64,000 bases of DNA, from NCBI RefSeq assembly GCF_041435435.1, contig NZ_CP108494.1, positions 2,142,501 to 2,206,500 of the forward strand. The letters are read 5' to 3'. Position 1 is the stretch's first letter. Each line of letters begins with the position of its first letter. The stretch comes from Streptomyces sp. NBC_01241. Its GTDB lineage: Bacteria; Actinomycetota; Actinomycetes; Streptomycetales; Streptomycetaceae. Of the stretch, positions 18,126 to 26,956 are shown one piece after another. The notes beneath the pieces are model-generated. The model worked only from the letters and a program-made list of their open reading frames with translations, ran no database searches and was not told where the DNA came from. The translations under genes were made by a program, and so were the position numbers.

Positions 18126-18215
18126 GTCCGGCGTTTGAGGACCGGGGGTCCGGGGACAGAGCCCCCCGGTTTCGGGAAGGGGCGGGTAGGGGACAGCCCC
18201 GCGCAGCGGACAAAC
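18126..18215. repeat. Streptomyces intergenic palindromic element
   Basis: The stretch opens with GTCCGGCGTTTGAGGAC (18126-18142) and continues with ACCGGGGG...CCCCCGGT forming a hairpin near 18141-18171, then TTTCGGGAAGGGGCGGGTAG. I recognise this as a sequence that recurs between genes across many Streptomyces genomes. It probably acts as a terminator for the convergent ybaK and membrane-protein genes. The remaining bases up to 18248 are GC-rich with no gene. Confidence 0.65.
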
Positions 18216-18248
18216 CCCGCACCCCAGGGCACCCGCACCCCACACCGT

Positions 18249-18995
18249 CTAAACCCCAGCGGGCGGCACACCCCCACCCGCACCCGACCCACCGGGCACC
18301 ACTCCCGGCCCCGGCCCCGCCCCCGGCACGGGTCCACCCGTGGACCACCCCGGATACGCCCCCCACTCCGGCTCCGGGTCCCGCGGCCCGAACAACGCGG
18401 TCAGCCCGAGATGAACCGCCATCGCCCCGATCGACCACACCAGCAACGCGGCCCCCTTCGCCCGCAGGCGAAGAGGCGCGTCGAAGACCACGCCCCTGCC
18501 GACCGCCCGCGCGTGCGCGACCACGTCCTGGCTCGGTCCGAGCCACACCCCCAGCCGCCAGGCCACCAGCGAACCGAACAGCCCGCCCAGCGCCAGCCCC
18601 ACCACGAGGGCGATGCCGCCACGTCGCTGGAACCAGAAGACCAGCGCCGCGGAGAGCGCACCGAAGGCCAGCGCGAGCAGCACGAACGTACCGTCGGCGC
18701 CGATCGCCTCCTCGCCCTCGCTGTCGCTGAGGAAGACGGCCGTGCCGTCGGAGATCAGCGGAACCCGCGGGGCCAGCCACACCCACAGAAGTCCGAGCCC
18801 GATGCCGCCGAGGGTCACGAGCACGGTGACGACAGCGGCCCGCCGCAGATCCGACCGGCGGTCGTACTCCCCCTGGGACTCCACCGGGCCCCCGGAGCCG
18901 GGGCCACCGGGACCACCGGGACCACCCCATTTCGACGGGGTCTGCCAGGGGCCGTTGGACGAGGACTGGTGCGGCGGCGTCAGAGGTGCTGTCAC
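18249..18995 (-). CDS. Integral membrane protein, DUF2567-like
   Basis: A 248-residue protein: a Pro/Gly/Ser-rich N-terminus (about 1-50), four predicted helices (about 53-74, 103-120, 125-150 and 182-200) and a Gly/Pro-rich C-terminal tail after 215. A loop DGTAVFLSDSEGEEAIGADGTF separates helices 1 and 2. The layout resembles actinobacterial DUF2567 proteins; the match is by overall form and is not certain. It lies 34 nt after the ABC permease gene in the same direction, so it may be the end of that operon. The start is a GTG at 18995. Confidence 0.7.
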   Translation of the reverse strand: MTAPLTPPHQSSSNGPWQTPSKWGGPGGPGGPGSGGPVESQGEYDRRSDLRRAAVVTVLVTLGGIGLGLLWVWLAPRVPLISDGTAVFLSDSEGEEAIGADGTFVLLALAFGALSAALVFWFQRRGGIALVVGLALGGLFGSLVAWRLGVWLGPSQDVVAHARAVGRGVVFDAPLRLRAKGAALLVWSIGAMAVHLGLTALFGPRDPEPEWGAYPGWSTGGPVPGAGPGPGVVPGGSGAGGGVPPAGV

Positions 18996-19029
18996 CGTGC
19001 CATCGTGCCAGGCGTCCCTGTGCCGCGCC

Positions 19030-19884
19030 TCACCGGACCGCTGCCCTGCGGTACGCCCAGGTGGCCGCGGCCAGCGAGAGGACGCCGACCACGGCGCAGA
19101 CCGCGAGATCCAGCGCGACGGCCACCCAGTCGGGGTGGGCGTCGAAGGACCGCGAGAGTGCCTCGACCCCGTACGTCGAGGGCAGCAGATCGCGGGCCCA
19201 GCCGATCGGCGCGGGCAGCCGGTCGGCAGGCAGGACGCCGAGCAGCAGCGCCGCCGACATGCCCAGCTGCCCGAGCAGCGTGGCCAGCTCCTGCCGGGGC
19301 GCGAGCAGCCCCAGCGCGGCGCCGAGCCCGGAGAGCGCCGCCCCGGAAAGCGGAATGACGGCGACGAGCACCCACAGATGTGTCAGCGGCAGCCCGAACA
19401 GCACACTTCCCGCCACGGCCGTGACGATCGTGCCGGGAACGGTGAACGAGGCGTACGCTCCCGCCGCGCCGAGCACCACGGCGGCGGGCGGCACCGGCAG
19501 GGTCGCGTAGTGGTCGAGCCCGCCGCCGGCCCGCAACTGCCCGAAGTACTGGGCGAGCAGGTTGAGCGCGACGAAGGCCACCACGAGGACGCTGGATCCG
19601 GCGACGACGGCCCGCGCCTCGGAGCCGCCGTCCACGACTCCGCGCATCAGCACCATGATCCCGACGGACTGGAAGGTCGCGACGAAGAGCAGCGGGATAC
19701 GGGCGACCCTGGCCCGGGACAGCTGGGCGCGGTAGACGGCCGCGAGCGAGGGGAACAGCCGGGCCCGCGGCGCGAGCGGTGCGGGGGCCGCCCCGTGGTG
19801 GCCGTCGTCCTCGCGGCCTGCCCGGCCGTCCTCGGCCGCCCGGGCAGGTCCGGTCACCGCCTGCGCGGGAACGATGCTCGTCAC
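19030..19884 (-). CDS. ABC-2 type transporter permease
   Basis: A 284-residue membrane protein with six predicted helices, of the ABC-2 export family. It has FVATFQSVGIMVLMRGV, the central LRAGGGLDHYATLPVPPAAVVLG and the C-terminal PIGWARDLLPSTYGVEALSR, typical of daunorubicin-type exporter permeases. The GTG at 19884 is preferred over one at 19923 because AGGAG lies about 10 nt before it. The matching ATPase gene ends 85 nt upstream on the same strand. The exported substrate is unknown. Confidence 0.88.
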   Translation of the reverse strand: MTSIVPAQAVTGPARAAEDGRAGREDDGHHGAAPAPLAPRARLFPSLAAVYRAQLSRARVARIPLLFVATFQSVGIMVLMRGVVDGGSEARAVVAGSSVLVVAFVALNLLAQYFGQLRAGGGLDHYATLPVPPAAVVLGAAGAYASFTVPGTIVTAVAGSVLFGLPLTHLWVLVAVIPLSGAALSGLGAALGLLAPRQELATLLGQLGMSAALLLGVLPADRLPAPIGWARDLLPSTYGVEALSRSFDAHPDWVAVALDLAVCAVVGVLSLAAATWAYRRAAVR

Positions 19885-19969
19885 CTGGCGCTGCTCCTGT
19901 TCGCTCCCTGCCGGGCCACGCACACGCGCCCGGCCGCCCCACTCGTCCCGGCCGCCCCGCCCACTCCGG

Positions 19970-20986
19970 TCATGCCTTCACCAGCCCTTTGGTCGCGTCC
20001 CCGCCGAGCGCGAGGTAGACGTCCTCCAGGCTGGGAGTCGCCAGCGTGAAGTCGTCGAGTGCCGCGAAGGCCGCGCCGCCGGTCACGGCAGCGACCGCCG
20101 CCCGTGCCTCGTCGGGGCCCAGCCGCAGCACCCAGCGCCGCCCGGACTCCTGGGCCGAGGCGCGCAGCGCGGCCACCTCGGGTACGTCCAGCGGCGCCCG
20201 CTCCCGCCACACGAGCTCGACCCGGACCTCGCCCGCGACCCGCTCCTTGAGGCCGGTCGGCGTGTCGCAGGCGATGACCCGGCCGCGTTCGATCACGGCG
20301 ACCCGGTCGAGGACCGTCTCGGCCTCGATGACGTTGTGGGTGACGAGCAGCACCGTCGCGCCGCGTTCGGCCCGGCGCCGGTCCACGGCGGTCCAGACGG
20401 CGCGCCGCGCGACGGGATCCATCCCGGTCGTCGGCTCGTCCAGCACCAGCACCGGCCGCTCGCCGACCAGCGCGGCGGCGAAGCAGGCGAGCCGCCGCTG
20501 TCCGCCGGAGAGCTTCTTCAGGGGGCGTGCCGCGATCTCGGTGAGGCCGAGTTCATCGAGTACGGCGTCGCGCTCGGCGCGGGCGTCCCGTACCGCCAGG
20601 CCGCGCAGCCGTCCGGTGGTCTCGGCGGCGAGCGACACGGTCAGTTCGTCGAGGGCGGTGGACTCCTGGCCGAGGTACCCGATCAGCCGGGCGGCCCGCT
20701 CGGGATGGCGTACGAGATCGTGGCCCAGCACGGTGACGCTGCCGGAGTCGGGCCGCATCAGCCCGGTGAGCTGCCGTACCAGGGTGGACTTTCCGGCGCC
20801 GTTGGGGCCGAGGAGTCCGAAGATCTCGCCGCGCCGCACCTCCAGGCTGATCCCGTCGGTGGCGCGCACCTCGGGGGTGCCGGGCGCGCCGCGGCGGCCG
20901 CGGGCGGCGGGATAGGACTTGACCAGATCACGCACCGCGTACACGGTCCCGGTCGCCGTCTGCGCCTGTGCTGTGCCCGTACTCAC
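19970..20986 (-). CDS. ABC transporter ATP-binding protein (drug-exporter type)
   Basis: A 338-residue cytoplasmic ATPase. Walker A is GPNGAGKST at 60-68, the signature is KKLSGGQRRLACFAAAL, Walker B is VLVLDEPTTGMD, and the switch histidine is in LLVTHNVIEAE. The C-terminal 90 residues (LKERVAGEVRVELVWRE onward) are the extra domain of DrrA-like exporters. An insert PAARGRRGAPGTPEV follows the first strand. The GTG at 20986 starts the gene. It forms an exporter with the permease downstream. Confidence 0.93.
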   Translation of the reverse strand: MSTGTAQAQTATGTVYAVRDLVKSYPAARGRRGAPGTPEVRATDGISLEVRRGEIFGLLGPNGAGKSTLVRQLTGLMRPDSGSVTVLGHDLVRHPERAARLIGYLGQESTALDELTVSLAAETTGRLRGLAVRDARAERDAVLDELGLTEIAARPLKKLSGGQRRLACFAAALVGERPVLVLDEPTTGMDPVARRAVWTAVDRRRAERGATVLLVTHNVIEAETVLDRVAVIERGRVIACDTPTGLKERVAGEVRVELVWRERAPLDVPEVAALRASAQESGRRWVLRLGPDEARAAVAAVTGGAAFAALDDFTLATPSLEDVYLALGGDATKGLVKA

Positions 20987-21133
20987 GAGGTACGAGAGTA
21001 CGGGGTCGGATGCCCCGTATCGCGCCCGGGGCCGGGCCGGCCGGGCACCGGCGGGGCGGTCGCCGACCGGGTTCCCCGCCCGCGGGCCTGCCGTGGCGTC
21101 AGTCGGTTGCCCGCCCGCGGGCCCGACATGGCG

Positions 21134-22405
21134 TCAGTCGGCGGACGGGCCCGTCCGCTCCGTCACGGGGGTGTGCTCGGCCGCGGCCCGTACGTCGATC
21201 TCCCGCCAGAATCCCGCCCGGATCGCGTAACGGTCGTGCTCGTCGATCTGGTCGTCCTTGTGGGCGAGGAGGCCGAACCGTGCCGCGTACCGCAGGAGCT
21301 CGCCGTCGATGCGGTGCGGGATGCGCGGGTACATGGTCGACAGCTTCTGCAGGTGGGTGGTCTCCGGCAGCCGTTCCATCCAGCGGCGGGCGAAGACCTG
21401 GCCCACCTCGAAGGGGTCGCCGCCGACGGTGGTGATGTCCTCCTCGCGGTCCGCCCAGCGCTGCTCGGCGCTGGTGAGCTGGGCCAGTGTCGGGAGGGAG
21501 GCCGTTTCGGCGGGCTCGCCCAGTCCGCCGCGGTCCATCCAGCCCTTGTCGGAGGACCAGCGCAGGGTCGCGTTGGCGGGCGGGGGCTGGACGGCCTGGG
21601 TGCCGGGGCCGCGCAGGCTGCCCGCCAGGTCCTTGGGGGTGGGGACGCCCCTTCCGCCGGGGCCGGGCCGGTCGGTGGTGGTGGTGGTGGTCGTGTTCTC
21701 CGCCGGCGCGGGGACGGTGCCGTTGGAGTCGGCCGCCGCCTGGGCCTGCGAGGCCCGCTCGGCGGAGGCGGCGAGGGCCGCCTCGGGCAGCGGTGCGGAG
21801 AGGATCGCGGCGATCTCCGGGCGGGGCGCGGGCGGCGGGGCGCAGCCCGCGCCGGTCTCCTTGGCCCGTACGGCCTGGGTGATCCAGACCCGGTCGAGCA
21901 CCCTTCGTTCGTCGGCCTCGGCGACCAGGTCCTCGGACTGGTTGTAGTCGCCGTCGGCGGCCTGGACGGCCCACAGGTGGACGGCGACGCCGTGTTCCTT
22001 GGCGGACATCAGCCCGGGCAGCAGATCGCCGTCGCCGGTCACCAATACCACGTCGGAGCAGGCGCGGTTCCTGGCCAGTTCGGTGAGCTCGGCGTGCATC
22101 GCGGCGTCGACGCCCTTCTGCGCCCAGCGCCCGTCACTGCGGGTCAGAGCACCGAGCCGGACGGTCACCCGGGGCATCACCCGCAGTCTGCGGTGCTCGG
22201 GCTGCGGTACGCGGTCGGGGGCGCCGTCGAACCAGTAGATCCGCAGCAGCGGCTGCTGTGTATCGGCCTCGGCCAGCTCGCGCAGGCCCCGGATGAGGGC
22301 CGCGTGGTCGACGGTGATGCGGGAACGGGCGGGCTCTCCGGCCAGCAGACTCGCGGCCGCCCCCAGGAGGTAGCCGGCGTCCACCAGGACGACGCAACGG
22401 TCCAC
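21134..22405 (-). CDS. NYN-domain (PIN-like) putative ribonuclease
   Basis: A 423-residue protein. The N-terminal NYN domain shows VDRCVVLVDAGYLLG (first Asp), IYWFDGAP, KGVDAAMHAELTELA and VVLVTGDGDLLPGL with the acidic residues of the PIN-like nuclease site. A low-complexity linker (about 185-270) includes a run of seven Thr. The C-terminal part (WADREEDITTVGGDPFEVGQVFARRWMERLP and HRIDGELLRYAARFGLL) is a helical domain found with NYN proteins in actinobacteria. It probably cleaves RNA, but no target is known. The GTG at 22405 is chosen because GGAAGAGG lies about 9 nt upstream; a GTG at 22414 is also in frame. Confidence 0.82.
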   Translation of the reverse strand: MDRCVVLVDAGYLLGAAASLLAGEPARSRITVDHAALIRGLRELAEADTQQPLLRIYWFDGAPDRVPQPEHRRLRVMPRVTVRLGALTRSDGRWAQKGVDAAMHAELTELARNRACSDVVLVTGDGDLLPGLMSAKEHGVAVHLWAVQAADGDYNQSEDLVAEADERRVLDRVWITQAVRAKETGAGCAPPPAPRPEIAAILSAPLPEAALAASAERASQAQAAADSNGTVPAPAENTTTTTTTDRPGPGGRGVPTPKDLAGSLRGPGTQAVQPPPANATLRWSSDKGWMDRGGLGEPAETASLPTLAQLTSAEQRWADREEDITTVGGDPFEVGQVFARRWMERLPETTHLQKLSTMYPRIPHRIDGELLRYAARFGLLAHKDDQIDEHDRYAIRAGFWREIDVRAAAEHTPVTERTGPSAD

Positions 22406-22638
22406 GCGTTCCACCCTCTTCCGGAAGTTCGGGTGTGGTCTCTGCCAAGGGTTTCCTTCGAGTCTGCCCGACCGCGCAGGGGTTGACGGCCGGAACTCGA
22501 TCATCGGCGTGGCGGATCGGGAAAACGGCGCATGATACCCCCTCACTACGCACGGTATTGATCCAACATGCACGCTCTATCCCGTTATGTGAATCTGAAC
22601 GCGGTCCTGGCCCCGAGAGTCCCCACAGGAGGAACACC

Positions 22639-22818
22639 ATGGCCAAGAACAAGAACCGCAAGCAGAGCAGCCGCCAGACCCGCGCGTCCGGTCCGGAGCA
22701 CGGTCCGGAAGAGACCAAGTCGAACGCGTACGAGTCGCAGATACAGCCTCAGTCGCAGGCCCAGGGCAGCCCTGCTGATGCCGCCCGTAAGCACCAGCGT
22801 CGCTTCGGCCACAACTGA
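22639..22818 (+). CDS. Small hydrophilic protein of Streptomyces
   Basis: A 59-residue protein starting MAKNKNRKQSSRQTRASGPE and ending AARKHQRRFGHN. It is rich in Gln, Ser, Lys and Arg, has no hydrophobic core and is probably disordered. It has a strong ribosome site (AGGAGG, 7 nt before the ATG) and is followed at once by a strong terminator, so it seems to be well expressed on its own transcript. Similar small basic proteins lie beside dnaE in other Streptomyces; no function is known. Confidence 0.78.
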   Translation: MAKNKNRKQSSRQTRASGPEHGPEETKSNAYESQIQPQSQAQGSPADAARKHQRRFGHN

Positions 22819-22855
22819 CGCGGGCCGGTCTCGGTCCGGCCGCAGGCCGGGTGAC

Positions 22856-22895
22856 CGAGAGGGGCGCTCCCGCGAAAGCGGGAGCGCCCCTCTCG
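22856..22895. terminator. 18-bp perfect hairpin with GAAA loop
   Basis: The arms 22856-22873 (CGAGAGGGGCGCTCCCGC) and 22878-22895 are exact complements around a GAAA tetraloop. It lies 38 nt after the small-protein stop and 23 nt after the dnaE stop on the other strand, so it serves both convergent genes. Confidence 0.92.
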
Positions 22896-22917
22896 TGCGC
22901 AGTTGTCGTGGTCCGGC

Positions 22918-25900
22918 TCAGCCGGCCAGGCAGGACGGCCCGAGCAGCACCTTCAGGTCACCGAAGAGCGCCGGGTCGGGCTTCACCCGGTGCCGGTCGA
23001 GCCTGAGCACCGTCGTCTTGCGGGGGCCCTGGAGCTTGATCCGTACCTCGGTGTCGCCGCGGTGGTTGCTGAGGACCTCGCCGAGGCGGCTGACCATCGG
23101 CGGGGTGATCTTGACGGTGGGGATGGTCAGGACCACGGGGGCGTTGGTGCCGGCCGACGAGATGTCGGGGACCTGCATCTCCATGGCGACGAGCCGGGGC
23201 ACGTCCTCGCGCTTGTCGAGGCGTCCCTTGACGAAGACGACGGTGTCCTCGACGAGCTGGGTGGATACCAGCTGATAGGTGGCGGGGAAGAACATGCACT
23301 CGATGGAACCGGCCAGGTCCTCGACGGTGGCGATGGCCCAGGCGTTGCCCTGCTTGGTCATCTTGCGCTGGAGGCCGGAGATGATGCCGCCGACAGTGAC
23401 GATGGCGCCGTCGGCGTGCTCCCCGCCGGTCAGCTGGGAGATCGAGGAGTCGGCCTTGTCGGACAGGACGTGTTCCAGGCCGAAGAGCGGGTGGTCGGAG
23501 ACGTACAGGCCGAGCATCTCGCGCTCCTGGGCCAGCAGGTAGGACTTCTCCCACTCGATGTCGGAGAACTCCACGTCGAGCCCGAAGCCCGGCTCGTCGG
23601 TCTCCTCCTCGCCCATGCCGCCGAAGAGGTCGAACTGTCCCTCGGCCTCCTTGCGCTTGACCTGCACCACGTTGTCGATCATCGGTTCGTGGTGGGCGAC
23701 CAGGCCCTTGCGGGTGTGGCCCATCTCGTCGAACGCGCCGGCCTTGATCAGCGATTCGACGGTGCGCTTGTTGCAGACGACCGCCTCGACCTTGTCGAGG
23801 AAGTCGGGGAAGCTGCCGTACTTCCCCTTCGCCTTGCGGCACCGGATGATCGAGTCGACAACGTTCTGACCCACGTTGCGGACGGCCGTCAGGCCGAAGA
23901 GGATCACGTCGTCGCCCTGCGCCGCGAAGTTCGACAGCGACTCGTTCACATTGGGCGGCAGCACCTTGATGCCCATGCGGCGGCACTCGTTGAGATAGAC
24001 CGCCGACTTGTCCTTGTCGTCCTTGACGGAGGTCAGCAGCGCCGCCATGTACTCGGCGGGGTAGTTCGCCTTCAGGTACGCGGTCCAGTAGGTGACCAGA
24101 CCGTACGCGGAGGAGTGCGCCTTGTTGAACGCGTATCCGGCGAACGGGACCAGGACGTCCCACAGGGCCTTGATCGCAGCGTCGGAGAATCCCTTCTCCT
24201 TGGCCCCCGCCTCGAAGAGGACGAAGTTCTTCGCCAGTTCCTCGGGCTTCTTCTTGCCCATCACGCGACGCAGGATGTCGGCTTCGCCGAGCGAGTACCC
24301 GGCGACGATCTGGGCGGCCTTCTGCACCTGCTCCTGGTACACGATCAGGCCGTAGGTGAGCCCGAGGACCTCCTTGAGGGGCTCCTCCAGCTCCGGGTGG
24401 ATCGGGGTGATGTCCTGCCGGCCGTTCTTGCGCTCGGCGTAGTTCGTGTGCGAGTTCATGCCCATCGGGCCCGGCCGGTACAGGGCCGAGACGGCGGAAA
24501 TGTCCTCGAAGTTGTCGGGCTGCATCTGGCGCAGCAGGGAACGCATCGGCCCGCCGTCGAACTGGAACACGCCGAGCGTGTCACCGCGGCAGAGCATGTC
24601 GTACGTCTTCGGGTCGTCCAGCGGGAGGCCGAGCAGGTCCAGCTTGACGCCCTTGTTGGACTCCACCATCTTGACGGCGTCGTCCATGATGGTCAGGTTG
24701 CGCAGGCCCAGGAAGTCCATCTTCAGCAGGCCGAGCGACTCGCACTGCGGATAGTCCCACTGCGTGATGGTGACACCGTCGGTGTGCCGCACCCAGATCG
24801 GGGCGTGGTCGACGATCGGCTCGCTGGACATGATGACGCCCGCGGCGTGCACGCCCATCTGCCGGACCAGGCCCTCGACGCCCTTCGCGGTGTCGATGAC
24901 CTTCTTCACGTCCGGCTCGTTCTCGTACATCCCCCGGATCTCGCCCGCCTCGTTGTAGCGCGGGTGCTTGGGGTCGGTGATGCCGTTGAGGTCGATGCCC
25001 TTGCCGAGGACGTCGGCGGGCATGGCCTTGGTGAGCCGGTCGCCCATCGCGTACGGGTAGCCGAGGACGCGGGCGGAGTCCTTGATGGCGTTCTTCGCCT
25101 TGATCTTGCCGTACGTGCCGATCATGGCGACCTTGTCGGCGCCGTACTTCTCCGTCACGTACCTGATCACTTCGACACGCCGGCGCTCGTCGAAGTCGAT
25201 GTCGACATCGGGCATGGAGACGCGCTCGGGGTTGAGGAACCGCTCGAAGATCAGTCCGTGCTCGATCGGGTCGAGGTCGGTGATACCCATCGCGTACGCG
25301 ACGATCGAACCGGCCGCGGAGCCTCGGCCGGGGCCGACCGCGATGCCGTTGTTCTTCGCCCACATGATGAAGTCGGCGACGACGAGGAAGTAGCCCGGGA
25401 ACCCCATCTGGATGATGATGTCCATCTCGTACTCGACCTGCTTCTGCCGGTCGTCGGGGACACCGCCCGGGAAGCGGCGCTCCATCCCGCGCCGCACCTC
25501 CTCCTGGAACCAGGTGATCTCCGTGAACCCGTCCGGGATGTCGAACTTCGGCATCAGGTCGCGCTTCTCGAACATGCCGCTGGTGTCGATCTGCTGCGCG
25601 ACCAGCAGCGTGTTGGCGCACCCCTCCTGCCAGGCGTCCGAGGAGTCGACGGCGTACATCTCGTCGGCGGTCTTGAGGTAGTAGCCGGTGCCGTCGAAGC
25701 GGAAGCGGTCCGGGTCGGAGAGGTTCTTGCCGGTCTGGATGCACAGCAGCGCGTCGTGGGCCGTGGCCTCGTGCGCGTAGGTGTAGTGCGAGTCGTTGGT
25801 CACCAGCGGCGGGATGTTCAGCTTCTTGCCGATTTCGAGGAGCCCGTCACGGACCCGGCGCTCGATCTCGATGCCGTGGTCCATCAGCTCCAGGAAGTAC

Positions 25901-26457
25901 TTGCCCTCGCCGAAGATGTCCTTGTAGTCGGAGGCCGCCTGGACCGCCTCGTCGAACTGGCCGAGCCGCAGCCGGGTCTGCACCTCGCCCGAGGGGCAGC
26001 CGGTGGAGGCGATCAGGCCCTCGGACCACTGGGCGATGGTCTCCTTGTCCATCCGCGGCCACTTCTGCAGCCAGCCCTCGGCGTACGCGTCCGAGGAGAG
26101 CCGGAAGAGGTTGTGCAGCCCCGTCGCGTTCGACGCCCAGATCGTCTTGTGGGTGTAACCACCCGAACCCGAGACGTCGTCGCGCTTCTGGTGCGGCTGG
26201 CCCCACTGGATCTTCCGCTTGTGCTTGCGCGACTCCGGGGCGACGTACGCCTCGATCCCGATGATCGGCGTCACGCCCGCCTTCTGCGCCGAATGGAAGA
26301 AGTCGTAGGCACCGTGCAGGTTGCCGTGGTCGGTCATCGCGATGTGGGACATGCCCATCTCATTGCACGCGTTGAACATGTCCTTGAGCCGCGCAGCACC
26401 GTCCAGCAGGGAGTACTGGGTGTGGACGTGAAGGTGCGTGAAGGGCGGCTTGGTCAC
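22918..26457 (-). CDS. dnaE: DNA polymerase III alpha subunit
   Basis: A 1179-residue DnaE1, the chromosome-replicating polymerase. The N-terminal PHP domain starts FTHLHVHTQYSLLDGAA with the metal-binding histidines and IAMTDHGNLHG. The catalytic palm includes GPGRGSAAGSIVAYAMGITD and MPDVDIDFDERRR, with two of the catalytic aspartates. The fingers have FGRVMGKKK-type ILRRVMGKKKPEE and GYAFNKAHSSAYG. An OB fold (VTVGGIISGLQRKMTKQGNAWAIATVEDLAGSIE) is near residue 1010. The ATG at 26457 is at the family start. Its length is normal for actinobacterial DnaE1. Confidence 0.98.
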   Translation of the reverse strand: MTKPPFTHLHVHTQYSLLDGAARLKDMFNACNEMGMSHIAMTDHGNLHGAYDFFHSAQKAGVTPIIGIEAYVAPESRKHKRKIQWGQPHQKRDDVSGSGGYTHKTIWASNATGLHNLFRLSSDAYAEGWLQKWPRMDKETIAQWSEGLIASTGCPSGEVQTRLRLGQFDEAVQAASDYKDIFGEGKYFLELMDHGIEIERRVRDGLLEIGKKLNIPPLVTNDSHYTYAHEATAHDALLCIQTGKNLSDPDRFRFDGTGYYLKTADEMYAVDSSDAWQEGCANTLLVAQQIDTSGMFEKRDLMPKFDIPDGFTEITWFQEEVRRGMERRFPGGVPDDRQKQVEYEMDIIIQMGFPGYFLVVADFIMWAKNNGIAVGPGRGSAAGSIVAYAMGITDLDPIEHGLIFERFLNPERVSMPDVDIDFDERRRVEVIRYVTEKYGADKVAMIGTYGKIKAKNAIKDSARVLGYPYAMGDRLTKAMPADVLGKGIDLNGITDPKHPRYNEAGEIRGMYENEPDVKKVIDTAKGVEGLVRQMGVHAAGVIMSSEPIVDHAPIWVRHTDGVTITQWDYPQCESLGLLKMDFLGLRNLTIMDDAVKMVESNKGVKLDLLGLPLDDPKTYDMLCRGDTLGVFQFDGGPMRSLLRQMQPDNFEDISAVSALYRPGPMGMNSHTNYAERKNGRQDITPIHPELEEPLKEVLGLTYGLIVYQEQVQKAAQIVAGYSLGEADILRRVMGKKKPEELAKNFVLFEAGAKEKGFSDAAIKALWDVLVPFAGYAFNKAHSSAYGLVTYWTAYLKANYPAEYMAALLTSVKDDKDKSAVYLNECRRMGIKVLPPNVNESLSNFAAQGDDVILFGLTAVRNVGQNVVDSIIRCRKAKGKYGSFPDFLDKVEAVVCNKRTVESLIKAGAFDEMGHTRKGLVAHHEPMIDNVVQVKRKEAEGQFDLFGGMGEEETDEPGFGLDVEFSDIEWEKSYLLAQEREMLGLYVSDHPLFGLEHVLSDKADSSISQLTGGEHADGAIVTVGGIISGLQRKMTKQGNAWAIATVEDLAGSIECMFFPATYQLVSTQLVEDTVVFVKGRLDKREDVPRLVAMEMQVPDISSAGTNAPVVLTIPTVKITPPMVSRLGEVLSNHRGDTEVRIKLQGPRKTTVLRLDRHRVKPDPALFGDLKVLLGPSCLAG

Positions 26458-26716
26458 GGCGCTGTGCCTCCGGGAAAACGGGCGATGACGGACGGGGGGG
26501 GACAGCGTGGAAGTCTACGTCGCGACACCGATGCTCCGCGGCCTGTCACTCGGACCGCGCACCGTCGAAAACTGTGAGGTTGCCGAGATCACAGACGCAG
26601 CGGTCAGCAGCCTCCACCCTCGCACGTGGGCGTGGCGGCGAGTTGACCGCGGCACGGGCCTGGCAGCCGACCAGGTGACTTCCGCGCTTCTCGGGAGACC
26701 ACACGTTCCAGGCGTC

Positions 26717-26893
26717 CCACATCGACTGGACGGGGCCGGGCAGCTGGTCGCCGAGGTGTCTCCGTACGCGGTCGATCCGGACTGGTCCGGCATCGACGAG
26801 CCGGAGGAGATCGGGGCGGTCGTCGCCGACCTCGGCCGGGCGACGGCGACGATGCACTCCGCGGCGGACGCCGAGAGCGACCACTCGCTGGTG
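26717..26893 (+). pseudogene. DUF2252 gene relic
   Basis: The translation reads PHRLDGAGQLVAEVSPYAVD followed by PDWSGIDEPEEIGAVVADLG and RATATMHSAADAESDHSLV. This resembles the inner part of actinobacterial DUF2252 proteins (VSPY...DLDW.G.DEPEEI...LGRA.AK.H...D.DSD..LV). Only about 60 of some 400-450 residues remain and no start or catalytic part is present, so it is a relic. The bases from 26458 to 26716 before it hold the dnaE promoter region and no recognisable gene. The family assignment is from memory. Confidence 0.5.
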
Positions 26894-26956
26894 CTACGCA
26901 CGCAACCGGGCCCCTTTAGGGGTCCCTTACAGGTTCGCATGCGACACTCCTCAACG

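Noticed and set aside
22903..26577. A long open frame (over 1200 codons) antisense to dnaE
   Set aside because: Same cause; dnaE is complete with all catalytic motifs, and the antisense product has no recognisable domain.
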